Origin: Bdellovibrionales bacterium Ga0074139
GTDB taxonomy: Bacteria; Bdellovibrionota; Bdellovibrionia; Bdellovibrionales; Bdellovibrionaceae
NCBI GenBank assembly: GCA_001464795.1
Contig: LNEB01000013.1
Location: 1 to 64,000 of the forward strand
Direction of reading: 5' to 3'
DNA: 64,000 nt
Part shown: piece after piece, positions 8,065 through 15,385 of the stretch
Layout: every line of letters starts with the position of its first letter
Position numbering within the stretch: position 1 is the first letter of the stretch
Made by a program: the position numbers and the translations under genes
Notes under the pieces: generated by a model
Seen by the model: only the letters and a program-made list of their open reading frames with translations
Databases searched by the model: none
Told to the model about the DNA's origin: nothing

Positions 8065-8092
8065 TGCAAATATCCAAACGAAGGACCGGCAA
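7544..8092 (-). CDS. HTH plus Recombinase-domain protein lacking the resolvase catalytic domain
   Basis: The 182-residue protein has a resolvase-type helix-turn-helix (EIVEKYLSGSSASDIASLY, about 42-60). It continues into a region matching the Recombinase domain (PF07508) of large serine recombinases: ARPFYGFCYFEG, then LLKIHRMWAQGLSIHQINQELD and GKKWSWAAIRNIVQRF. The N-terminal catalytic serine domain is absent, so it cannot cut DNA by itself and is more likely a DNA-binding accessory or regulatory protein. The start is uncertain: TTG at 8092 has no good ribosome-binding site, and a second in-frame TTG lies inside the inverted repeat. It is coupled to the small downstream gene. Confidence 0.7.
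   Translation of the reverse strand: MPVLRLDICKFGDPSDPISKRIQPLGITQICISERVDYSKEIVEKYLSGSSASDIASLYSCSKQKILKTLKKCKINMRPALSVSTRTAVLQQKAKSGARPFYGFCYFEGALTKHPIEFPVLLKIHRMWAQGLSIHQINQELDKHNVKSREGKKWSWAAIRNIVQRFEQKILIIKNGGKYELR
8031..8080. promoter_or_regulatory. 12-bp inverted repeat between divergent genes (operator or recombination site)
   Basis: CGTTTGGATATT (8031-8042) and AATATCCAAACG (8069-8080) are perfect inverted repeats around a 26-base spacer that itself contains two GGGTCAC direct repeats (8043-8057). The site overlaps the 5' end of the recombinase-domain gene and lies about 33 bases upstream of the MNT gene, so it could be the operator for either. In the second copy of the module only the proximal arm is present. 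Confidence 0.55.
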
Positions 8093-8112
8093 GTTAGAAA
8101 GGTAATATCTTT

Positions 8113-8433
8113 ATGCAAAAATCTCTGCAGAACGATAAAAATCTAACCGAGATTGTTCAAAAATTAAAAGACCATTTTCATCCCTTAAAAATTTATCTTT
8201 TTGGATCCCGAGCCAATGATTCTGCAAATTCAGAAAGTGATTACGACCTCTTTCTTATTGTTAAAGACTCTAATCAAACTAAAATTGAACGTATGCAGGA
8301 GGCTAATCAAGTCCTATGGGGAAGGTCTGTATCAGTTGATGTATTTATTTATACCGAAGATGAATTTAATTCTTTAAGTAAAAACTTTAATTCTATCGCA
8401 AATACCGTGTCGACAGAAGGCCTCGAGCTGTGA
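8113..8433 (+). CDS. Minimal nucleotidyltransferase (MNT) of an MNT-HEPN pair
   Basis: This 106-residue protein is a small DNA polymerase beta-type nucleotidyltransferase. It shows G31-S32 in LFGSRAND, D43 and D45 in SDYDLF, and a third acidic residue D76 in VSVDVFIY, so the catalytic triad is complete. MNT partners of HEPN proteins act as antitoxins by transferring AMP or related groups to the HEPN protein. AAAGG lies 9 bases before the ATG. The stop overlaps the HEPN start (GTGA). It lies divergent to the recombinase-domain gene. Confidence 0.9.
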   Translation: MQKSLQNDKNLTEIVQKLKDHFHPLKIYLFGSRANDSANSESDYDLFLIVKDSNQTKIERMQEANQVLWGRSVSVDVFIYTEDEFNSLSKNFNSIANTVSTEGLEL

Positions 8434-8816
8434 AGGCTTCTGATGTTCAACGATGGTTCAAACTGTCACGTATTGATTTATTAATGGCCGAATATTTAGC
8501 TTCATCTAATAATTCAGAAATGTGGATTGGCGTTGTATTTAACTCCCAACAAAGTGTCGAAAAAGCAATCAAGGGACTTTTAAGTCATAATTCTGTGAAA
8601 ATTACTAAGACCCATGACATAGCTCAACTTTCATCAGAACTACTAAAATTTTACCCAGAACTAAATGACCTACTTCGCAAAGCTTCAAATTTAACTCCGT
8701 ATGCAGTTGCATATCGATATCAAGACGCTTTAATCGATGACTTAACAGAAAAGCAAGTTTTTGAAGCTATCGATTTAGCAAAAAAAACTTATTCAGCTCT
8801 AACAAGTCTTGTATAG
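8430..8816 (+). CDS. HEPN-domain protein (PF05168 type) paired with MNT
   Basis: The 128-residue protein is all-helical, with the HEPN signature FNSQQSVEKAIKGLL (37-51), KTHDIAQL (60-67) and LTPYAVAYRYQD (88-99). It starts with GTG inside the MNT stop. The R-x4-6-H ribonuclease motif of HepT toxins is not visible, so this is the PF05168 variant and its toxicity cannot be assumed. Together with the MNT gene it forms a two-gene toxin-antitoxin-like module inserted next to the 3' end of the M13 peptidase gene. Confidence 0.88.
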   Translation: MKASDVQRWFKLSRIDLLMAEYLASSNNSEMWIGVVFNSQQSVEKAIKGLLSHNSVKITKTHDIAQLSSELLKFYPELNDLLRKASNLTPYAVAYRYQDALIDDLTEKQVFEAIDLAKKTYSALTSLV

Positions 8817-8875
8817 ATACCCTACATCAACGATCAGTTTAAATACGGGTCGCCAACTTGATTTTACTTTGTTCA

Positions 8876-10876
8876 TTACCAAACAACGAATCTCTGTTGT
8901 TCATTGCGATACATTCTGTCCCCCGGTTTACATGAATATGCCTTAGAGAATCCTTCCAAATTCATGACCTGTTCGTTGATCCGAGCACGCCCCAGAGCAT
9001 GTGTGTCTGTTTTTAACAGCATTTTCTCAAGGTCAGGTTTGTTGACCTCACAAAAGGTCTTTGCGTAGGCAGTAAAAAATTTCTGAAGATCGCGAGTGTT
9101 GTTGGTTTTTGGGTAATTTGGAAACGCGGCTCGAAAGGCTGCTCGAATTCCCATATGATCACCAACATTCTCCCCAAGAGTTAAAGAACCGTCATGGCCA
9201 ATCTCATTAAATCTTTTTTCGAAACGTGAAGTTCTATTTTTAAATTCTTTCATATCTGCCTCAGACATCCATTGCCTTAATTTTCCAGTGTGGTCACGCC
9301 TGGAACCCTTGTCATCAATTCCATGGCCCAATTCATGGCCCGCCATGCTTCCGACTGCTGCGATATTCTCGATTTCAAAACGATCCAAATCAAAATAAGG
9401 CGGCTGAAGCATAGCCTGCAAAATGGACAGGCGATTATCTTCAGGGACGTAGAAGGCGTTAAACACCAGAGGACTTAAGTACCAAAGGTCTCTATTCTTT
9501 TCTTTCTTCATACGTTCAAATTTTTGATCTATAATTGCTTGTTCGAGCTTTAATTGGTTTTTAATTGGTTGAGTTTCTGAATACGTATTAAGAGGTCTAA
9601 AGTCCCAGTCTTCTTCTCGATCTGGAGTTGCAACAGAAAGTTTAGCTGTCTCCATTTTCTTAATGGCTTCAGTTTTTGCAGATTCAGAGAGCCATGTATT
9701 CTCCTTCAACTGCTCTATCAAAGCTCGACGTACTTTTTCTGCGATGTTTCGAACTTTTTCTTTCGGGAAATTCTTAAAAAGAACAGGCGTTAATTCAGCA
9801 TCAATTTCAAAAGGGAAATTATTCATGACAATTCGAGTGCAGCGCTCATCCCGCGGATGGCGTTCGGCAGGACCTCCGAAGTGCGTATGCTCAAATTTAA
9901 ATTTAGCCATAAAATAATCTTGATACCCATCATCAACGCGATCCTTTAAAGTTGCATAGAGAAGATACGTTTTTATTTCTTCAAGTGACGCAGAGGCGAG
10001 AAGTTTATTTGTAAACTCTGTGGCTTCTGGAATTTTGTTTCTGATTCTTGTTTTAGGGGGAAGTCGCTCAAAGTAGGCCTTCAATGGGAGTTCGGTGTAG
10101 GAAGAGAGCCACTTTTCTCGAGGCCAATAGGTATCGCGAGCTCCTCTTTGTCGAATTTCAGATGTACTTGGATATGAGTCAGCAAATTGACTTTCAATTT
10201 TTACGACAATCTTAGCTTTTGCTTTGGATTTTTTTTCGCCAATGGATTTAAAAAATGTGGATATCACACTTTCAAAATCTTTCCGTGTTGCTGGATTTTT
10301 GTAATAGGACTTCTCCGGCAAACTCATGAGTTTAGATGAAATAGAATAGTCAAAATGAGCAGGATTATTCAAGTCCGCATCTGCCTCTCCGTAAAGAAAA
10401 ACGTCCAATGGTGTACCTGCACGAGAATAAATAAAATTCTTTAATTCTTCTCTAGATGTTATAGCCAAAATTTCAGATCTTTGCGTAGTAACAAAATTGT
10501 GCTCGTCTTTCAAAGAAGACGACTCATCCATGCATGCAGAAAAAAATGACTTGAGCTGCGAAGCCCTTGGATTCGACGGCTTGTAGTCTTGAGAAAGCAA
10601 CTGAAAGTAGCGATTCTTAGCGTGAATTAGGCGCTCGTAGTTATCATTAACGGCAAAAGTATAACCATTTCTACTTGGAGGAAGTTGAAAGGAGCTTTCG
10701 ACTTCACTGCAAACATATTTATGAAAGTCGTCACATGGAGAATACTTCGAGCTGAGTTTATATTCTCGCTTATCAGGTATGGCTGATCTTTGGTAAAGAT
10801 ACTCAGACGTTGGGGCTTGACGTCCTTTTGACGCGAAAGCAAGTACACTTACGAAAATTAAAACAGATAGGCTCAT
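8876..10876 (-). CDS. Secreted M13-family metallopeptidase (neprilysin/PepO type)
   Basis: This 666-residue zinc peptidase has an N-terminal signal sequence, the Peptidase_M13_N region, and the C-terminal catalytic domain. Motifs are NAFYVPEDNRL, the zinc site HELGH at 514-518 with the third ligand in GENVGD (about 568-573), and the C-terminal HALGRARIN...CKPGDRM characteristic of the family. Length is normal. Signal plus family predict a periplasmic, outer-membrane or secreted oligopeptidase. The gene starts 2 bases after the stop of an exported protein gene (GGTGG ahead), so the two are co-transcribed, and a TetR gene lies divergently upstream. Confidence 0.95.
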   Translation of the reverse strand: MSLSVLIFVSVLAFASKGRQAPTSEYLYQRSAIPDKREYKLSSKYSPCDDFHKYVCSEVESSFQLPPSRNGYTFAVNDNYERLIHAKNRYFQLLSQDYKPSNPRASQLKSFFSACMDESSSLKDEHNFVTTQRSEILAITSREELKNFIYSRAGTPLDVFLYGEADADLNNPAHFDYSISSKLMSLPEKSYYKNPATRKDFESVISTFFKSIGEKKSKAKAKIVVKIESQFADSYPSTSEIRQRGARDTYWPREKWLSSYTELPLKAYFERLPPKTRIRNKIPEATEFTNKLLASASLEEIKTYLLYATLKDRVDDGYQDYFMAKFKFEHTHFGGPAERHPRDERCTRIVMNNFPFEIDAELTPVLFKNFPKEKVRNIAEKVRRALIEQLKENTWLSESAKTEAIKKMETAKLSVATPDREEDWDFRPLNTYSETQPIKNQLKLEQAIIDQKFERMKKEKNRDLWYLSPLVFNAFYVPEDNRLSILQAMLQPPYFDLDRFEIENIAAVGSMAGHELGHGIDDKGSRRDHTGKLRQWMSEADMKEFKNRTSRFEKRFNEIGHDGSLTLGENVGDHMGIRAAFRAAFPNYPKTNNTRDLQKFFTAYAKTFCEVNKPDLEKMLLKTDTHALGRARINEQVMNLEGFSKAYSCKPGDRMYRNEQQRFVVW

Positions 10877-10878
10877 TT

Positions 10879-11316
10879 CTAATACCCACCTTTTTCAATT
10901 CTTTTACTGTAAGAACTTCCTTGACCGATCAATTTCCCATTTTTAAATTCGTGATAGGACCACTTGAGTGTGTTTCCTTCAATCTCCAAATTAGATTTTG
11001 TGTATTTCGAATAACCGTATCTACTTACATCTTCATATTCAACATAAGATAATGTATTCGAAATCCATCGAGACGTAGTTACTTTATCAAGCTGCTTATT
11101 ATATAAAGGACGACCGTCCATTTCTAAATGCAATACTCTGCTCTTACCCCAAAAACCTTCCAGGCTTTTACATTGATTCTGCTTTATACGAAAACCATGC
11201 CTGCTTTCAATTTCAAGATCCTTATATGTACCCGAAAGGTCTAGGCAATGATCACTCGCGAAAGATGGCTGATAAACTGATAATGCCAAAAGCAGGCTTG
11301 CAAAAAAAATTTTCAT
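10879..11316 (-). CDS. Small secreted protein upstream of the M13 peptidase
   Basis: The 145-residue product has a signal peptide ending SFAS and a mature part rich in beta-strand patterns (DLSGTYKDLEIES, LHLEMDGRPLY, SNLEIEGNTLKWSY), resembling a small lipocalin-like barrel, though no family is firmly recognised. Two cysteines could form a disulphide. It is the first gene of the peptidase operon and faces the TetR gene across 87 bases that hold the palindromic operators, so TetR control is likely. Confidence 0.75.
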   Translation of the reverse strand: MKIFFASLLLALSVYQPSFASDHCLDLSGTYKDLEIESRHGFRIKQNQCKSLEGFWGKSRVLHLEMDGRPLYNKQLDKVTTSRWISNTLSYVEYEDVSRYGYSKYTKSNLEIEGNTLKWSYHEFKNGKLIGQGSSYSKRIEKGGY

Positions 11317-11349
11317 TTTAGCTCCTTATAAATTTTAACTTGTCTCTGT

Positions 11350-11379
11350 AACGATCGTTATATAACATTGTTATATAAG
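11350..11379. promoter_or_regulatory. Palindromic operator cluster for the TetR regulator
   Basis: The divergent intergenic region contains AACGATCGTT (11350-11359), the overlapping perfect palindrome GTTATATAAC (11357-11366), and a near-identical GTTATATAAG (11370-11379). Spacing of the two GTTATATAA elements is 13 bases. The TATA-rich elements could double as -10 boxes, so bound TetR would block transcription in both directions. Confidence 0.6.
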
Positions 11380-11403
11380 TTGACGGAGAAGTAGAGTAAA
11401 GTT

Positions 11404-11952
11404 ATGCCAAAGTCAATGCGAGAAAAAATTTTATCAGTTACCGCAAAAATTATAGCCTACGAAGGGCTTGATGCCGTCTCAATTCGCTCTGTGTGTGAGA
11501 AAGCGGGAGTTAGAGCGCCCACTGTTTATTATTATTTTAATGATAAAGAAGGCCTTATTGAAGCCGTAGTTGCCTTAGCTTATAAGAGATACACCAAGAA
11601 GCAGCTAGAGTTCGTTAAAGATGAATCACCACTAAACGGCCTTATTAAATCCTGGGATATATTTTTTGATTTTGTTGAGGACGAAACAGATCTCTATCAT
11701 GCAATCGTTATTGCTCATCTTAGACAGCGAATTCCGCAAGAAGGCTATGAACTGTTTGGGGTGATCGTTCAAATTTTTAAAAAACTTGAAGATAGAAATA
11801 AATTAAAGTTCGATCACTTAACGGCTTCTCGAATATTTTACGCCACCGCTTACGGTCTTGCTTTGGTTTACATTTCACAAGGAAAGAATCCAGTCTTAAA
11901 ACCAAATATCACCTTAACCCGAGATCTTTGTATTAATAGCTTGCTTTGTTAG
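11404..11952 (+). CDS. TetR/AcrR-family transcriptional regulator
   Basis: The 182-residue protein has the TetR N-terminal DNA-binding domain (REKILSVTAKIIAYEGLDAVSIRSVCEKAGVRAPTVYYYFNDKEGL in overlapping pieces, about 6-52), with the typical recognition helix ending in TVYYYFNDKEGL. A helical ligand-binding region follows. It is transcribed away from the secreted protein/M13 peptidase operon, across a palindromic operator cluster, so it most likely represses that operon and itself. The inducer is unknown. Confidence 0.93.
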   Translation: MPKSMREKILSVTAKIIAYEGLDAVSIRSVCEKAGVRAPTVYYYFNDKEGLIEAVVALAYKRYTKKQLEFVKDESPLNGLIKSWDIFFDFVEDETDLYHAIVIAHLRQRIPQEGYELFGVIVQIFKKLEDRNKLKFDHLTASRIFYATAYGLALVYISQGKNPVLKPNITLTRDLCINSLLC

Positions 11953-11974
11953 GTGAATAAATTAGTAGCTTCAA

Positions 11975-12157
11975 TTACTTTTGAACCTCTACTTTTGATG
12001 CAAAAAACCTCGGCGAGCCCCAAGTCGATGTCCGCGATTCATACACAACCTTAGCCTGAGCCCACCATATCCAATTCTGTAAAATATCAAGTCGTCCACT
12101 GGCCGCGAACACAAGAACCACTCTCACAGCCCACGCGAAAAGTTTATCTAAGTTCAT
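11975..12157 (-). CDS. Small exported or membrane protein, copy 2
   Basis: The second copy of the small protein gene encodes 60 residues from the ATG at 12157; the ORF nominally opens at 12169, but that earlier ATG lies in the ribosome-binding site itself (ATGGAGG). It differs mainly in the hydrophobic segment (LFAWAVRVVLVFAASG) and at the C-terminus, where the duplication ends. The middle part (RLDILQNWIW through STWGSPRFF) is almost unchanged, suggesting selection on the protein. Confidence 0.5.
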   Translation of the reverse strand: MNLDKLFAWAVRVVLVFAASGRLDILQNWIWWAQAKVVYESRTSTWGSPRFFASKVEVQK

Positions 12158-12664
12158 ACTTGCCTCCATTTTTGATGATTAAAATTTTCTGCTCAAATCG
12201 CTGAACGATATTTCGAATAGCAGCCCAGCTCCATTTTTTGCCCTCGCGGGATTTAACATTATGTTTGTCCAACTCTTGATTGATTTGATGAATTGAGCGC
12301 CCTGCGGCCCACAGCCTGTGGATCTTGAGCAACACAGGGAATTCAGTGGGATGTTTAGTCAAAGCGCCTTCGAAGTAACAGAATCCATAAAATGGCCTAG
12401 CGCCGGATTTAGCTTTCTGTTTTAAGACTGCCGTTCGAGTTGTCACAGTACGGGCGGGCCTCATGTTGATTTTGCACTTTTTTAAAGTCTTCAAAATCTT
12501 TTGTTTTGAACAGGAATAGAGGCTCGCGATATCCATTGCTGAACTGCCAGAAAGGTACTTTTCGACTATTTCCTTGGAATAATCGACCCTTTCTGAGATA
12601 CAGATCTGAGTGATTCCAAGTGGTTGTATTCGTTTGGATATTGGGTCACTCGGGTCACCAAATT
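12007..12664. repeat. Duplicated segment, copy 2
   Basis: Second copy of the 658-base segment at 7407-8064, lying exactly 4600 bases further on with no indels. Its right end abuts the stop codon of the large exported protein gene (12667) with only 2 bases between, and its left end fades out in the small protein gene shortly after the TetR gene. Confidence 0.9.
12144..12662 (-). pseudogene. 5'-truncated copy of the recombinase-domain protein gene
   Basis: The reading frame is open from 12662 down to 12144 and matches copy 1 from residue F11 onward, but the first ten codons are replaced by an in-frame TAA at 12665-12663. The first available ATG (12536) gives 130 residues, starting inside the helix-turn-helix (MDIASLYSCSK). 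The Recombinase-domain part (RPFYGFCYFEG to IRNIVQRF) is intact. It may be a dead copy or yield a shortened protein without a complete HTH. The downstream small gene keeps its own strong ribosome-binding site. Confidence 0.65.
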
Positions 12665-12666
12665 AT

Positions 12667-14463
12667 TTAATAAGAATTATCAGCTTCTTTATGTGGCCAC
12701 TTCTTTTTCTCGGCCGCTTTTCTTGCCTTTGATAGTTCTTCAGATATTTTTTGATACCTATCAAGACCATCAGGATCTGCGACCTCAAATTTATCAAAAT
12801 CGATATCACCAAATTTATCACCGAATCGAGTCGTGACATATTCTTGCTCAATCTTAAAACGACTTTCAAGCAGCATGTACTGACGAAATTCATTTTGTAG
12901 AACCTGAGTCCCATTTTTTGTTAGCTCTGTTAGTCTAACGGACTCATCAGCTAGCCTTGCAGAAAGCTGGGCCAAATTATCAGCATGATCTCCGCCTTCC
13001 ACTTTAGAAATTTTATTAGCAAGTGCTAAAACTTCATCAGGCTTCAGACCACCTGTAGCAGCACTTATCAACAGATCATCAGCTCTGGAATTACCCAAGG
13101 CTTTTTTGAAAGCCTCTGGAGGCAGATCTAAATAATTTTTATAGTAACCGTTGCCAATCTTAAAAGCTTCGGTCATTTGAGCTGTATTTTGACGATCAAA
13201 ACTATCAGCCATCATCTTCATCGATTGCAAACGAAGATCTTCTTTACCCGTGATTCCTGTGATTCCATTTCTCATAAGAGCATTAAATTCCTCGTTGGTA
13301 AAATAGGGCTTACCTGTATCAGGATTGATGGCTCTCGCCAGTTCCCGTTTTTTATCTTTGTCAGCTTTTGTTAATGCCGAAAATCCTCGGCCCTCGCTGG
13401 AACCCACATCATGCATTTTGATCAGCTGATCTTTTTCATTTTGCGATAATTTTTTATTAAAAAGGGATTCTACAACTTTGACACGCTCTGAATTGGATAA
13501 TTTTCCCGAAGCACTTAAGATTTCTGACTTTTCTAGTGGATTAACAATACGTCCTGAGACACCCGCTGTGGCCCTGTCAGCATTATTAATTTTTTCTAAA
13601 ACCTCTTCGACTTTAAGGTTTGATAACTTTGCCAATTTTGCAGCCCTTATGGCAAACAAACCCGGAATCGTCACAGAGGCCACAGTTGCTGCAATTTCGC
13701 AGCGAAGCTTGGCCGTTTGCTCTGGTGAATAGCATTTATCTTTTGTAATCATCTGATTATAAAGATTCTCGACCATCTCGTATAACCCCGAGCCTTTACT
13801 GCCTGCAACTCCACCCAGTCTTTTTTTATCGTACTCTAGAAATTCTATTTCACCCTTAGTTAAGGATGCTTTCTGTGTAGGTGACAGAGCTTTGTTATTT
13901 AAACTTCTTGAGAATGCATTCGTCTTCGTCTGCTTATGATTAAGAATGGTAACATGGATCTGATTGCACGACATAGCTGCTAACTTTTCTTTAGACGGGA
14001 TTTTCATACTCATGATCTTTGGCATATCTAAATTGTGGGCATGAATTAGCTGAACTTTTTGCTCAAAGCTTTTGTCACACTCCCTGGCCTTGTCCCAATT
14101 AACAGATGCTTTTGCTGCTGAGTCTTTAACAAAAATTCCTAAATCTTTAATGGGGTCTACGATGACTGCTGCTGCACAGGCGATCAATATGTCGCTTGTA
14201 AAAGAAAAATTCATGCGGTTTTCTATGGTTTTTTTATCACATTTTAATTTTTGGTAATCAGCTTCTTCACTGGACTTTGCTGTTTTATCAATCTGTGAGT
14301 ACAAATTCTTACAATCTGCAGAGTCCTTGATGGCCAAGCAACTGGCTTGCAAGACCTCTAAAGTATTGAACGGATTGTTTTTTAAATGACATGAAGGATT
14401 GGATCTGGCGTGCAGAGGCAAATAAATACAAATCAAAAAGCTAAAACTCAGCAGAATCCTCAT
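12667..14463 (-). CDS. Large secreted protein of unknown function
   Basis: This 598-residue protein has a signal peptide (ILLSFSFLICIYLPLHA) and a cysteine-containing N-terminal region (CHL, QASCLA, SADCKNLY, KLKCDKK). A hydrophobic stretch follows at about 90-110 (SDILIACAAAVIV) and another at about 265-285, then a long helical C-terminus that is lysine-rich at the end. Proteins of this build are common in predatory Bdellovibrionota, but I know no function. Its 3' end is joined directly to duplicated segment copy 2. The divergent gene at 14589 also encodes an exported protein. Confidence 0.75.
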   Translation of the reverse strand: MRILLSFSFLICIYLPLHARSNPSCHLKNNPFNTLEVLQASCLAIKDSADCKNLYSQIDKTAKSSEEADYQKLKCDKKTIENRMNFSFTSDILIACAAAVIVDPIKDLGIFVKDSAAKASVNWDKARECDKSFEQKVQLIHAHNLDMPKIMSMKIPSKEKLAAMSCNQIHVTILNHKQTKTNAFSRSLNNKALSPTQKASLTKGEIEFLEYDKKRLGGVAGSKGSGLYEMVENLYNQMITKDKCYSPEQTAKLRCEIAATVASVTIPGLFAIRAAKLAKLSNLKVEEVLEKINNADRATAGVSGRIVNPLEKSEILSASGKLSNSERVKVVESLFNKKLSQNEKDQLIKMHDVGSSEGRGFSALTKADKDKKRELARAINPDTGKPYFTNEEFNALMRNGITGITGKEDLRLQSMKMMADSFDRQNTAQMTEAFKIGNGYYKNYLDLPPEAFKKALGNSRADDLLISAATGGLKPDEVLALANKISKVEGGDHADNLAQLSARLADESVRLTELTKNGTQVLQNEFRQYMLLESRFKIEQEYVTTRFGDKFGDIDFDKFEVADPDGLDRYQKISEELSKARKAAEKKKWPHKEADNSY

Positions 14464-14565
14464 TAGGGCTGAATCGGATTTTTATAGCTTGAACTTGATA
14501 AGAACTGGACAAAGGTTTGACAGCTCTTTTCCTAAACAATGAGTCAAAATTAACCGATAGATCAC

Positions 14566-14571
14566 TATAAT
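14566..14571 (+). promoter_or_regulatory. Putative -10 box (TATAAT) for the exported-protein pair at 14589
   Basis: A perfect TATAAT lies 18 bases upstream of the ATG at 14589, followed by AAAAAGGA as ribosome-binding site. No good -35 hexamer is found 16-18 bases upstream, so the call rests on the -10 box alone. Confidence 0.35.
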
Positions 14572-14588
14572 TTAAAAAGGATTTATAT

Positions 14589-15377
14589 ATGAATTTTAAG
14601 TTGATGATCTACCTGGCTTTATTCTTAGCATTGACAGCCTTTAATTTTAAGCCTTTTATTGCTGAATTAATTACTGCTGTACCGCCTGAAAATGTGAAAT
14701 GGAGTCAAGTTAAACGAATATTGTTTAACAAAGGTGAAAACACACCCCTTGGGAAAAAGTTTATTGATGTCGTTCAAAAAGATAAAAATTTTCTAAAAGA
14801 GTCATTAAGTGATGAAGTCATTCTTGAACTCACAAAATCATCACGAGGCCTGTTAACTTTGAAAAAAATTAATTCTGGTCTTTTAATGGCCACTGATGAT
14901 CTTTCAAAGGGTCTTATTCGTAATGCTAAAGAAATGGAACTCAATCCCAAGCTAAGACCTGAGGTTGATGAAACTTTAAGACTCAAACTCAGGCTGATTG
15001 AAAACAAACGCAATGATATTGCAAAAATTGTTGCCCAACAAACCAAGCTTCAAAAAATTAATCCAGAGGAAGCTCTTGATTTGCTACTAGAAATTGATAG
15101 TAGAAAAATTGAAGGTGCACTCAGCAGACCTTTGCCTGTTTCTGTAAATCGAGTTTTATTTCCAGATCATCTGGTTAAGCACGAAGGTGGAACAGCTCAA
15201 AAACTACTTACCAACACAACACCCGAGGCAGAAAAGGGAATTAGTGAAATCGCTGGCACACTTGAGCGAAATAATGCTTGGATCCAGAAAAACTTGAGCG
15301 AGGGTCAAATTAATAAAATCTTTCCCTCAACACCTGCAATGGCTCCCAAATATCCGGCAGTTCCTCCACAGAAGTAG
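14589..15377 (+). CDS. Exported or membrane-anchored protein of unknown function
   Basis: The 262-residue protein begins with a hydrophobic segment (LMIYLALFLALTAFNFKPFIA) that may be a signal anchor and continues as a charged, helical protein with no cysteines. It ends in a proline-rich tail (PSTPAMAPKYPAVPPQK). No family is recognised. AAAAAGGA precedes the ATG. The next gene begins 8 bases after its stop, so the two are co-transcribed. Confidence 0.75.
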   Translation: MNFKLMIYLALFLALTAFNFKPFIAELITAVPPENVKWSQVKRILFNKGENTPLGKKFIDVVQKDKNFLKESLSDEVILELTKSSRGLLTLKKINSGLLMATDDLSKGLIRNAKEMELNPKLRPEVDETLRLKLRLIENKRNDIAKIVAQQTKLQKINPEEALDLLLEIDSRKIEGALSRPLPVSVNRVLFPDHLVKHEGGTAQKLLTNTTPEAEKGISEIAGTLERNNAWIQKNLSEGQINKIFPSTPAMAPKYPAVPPQK

Positions 15378-15385
15378 ATGGAAAA

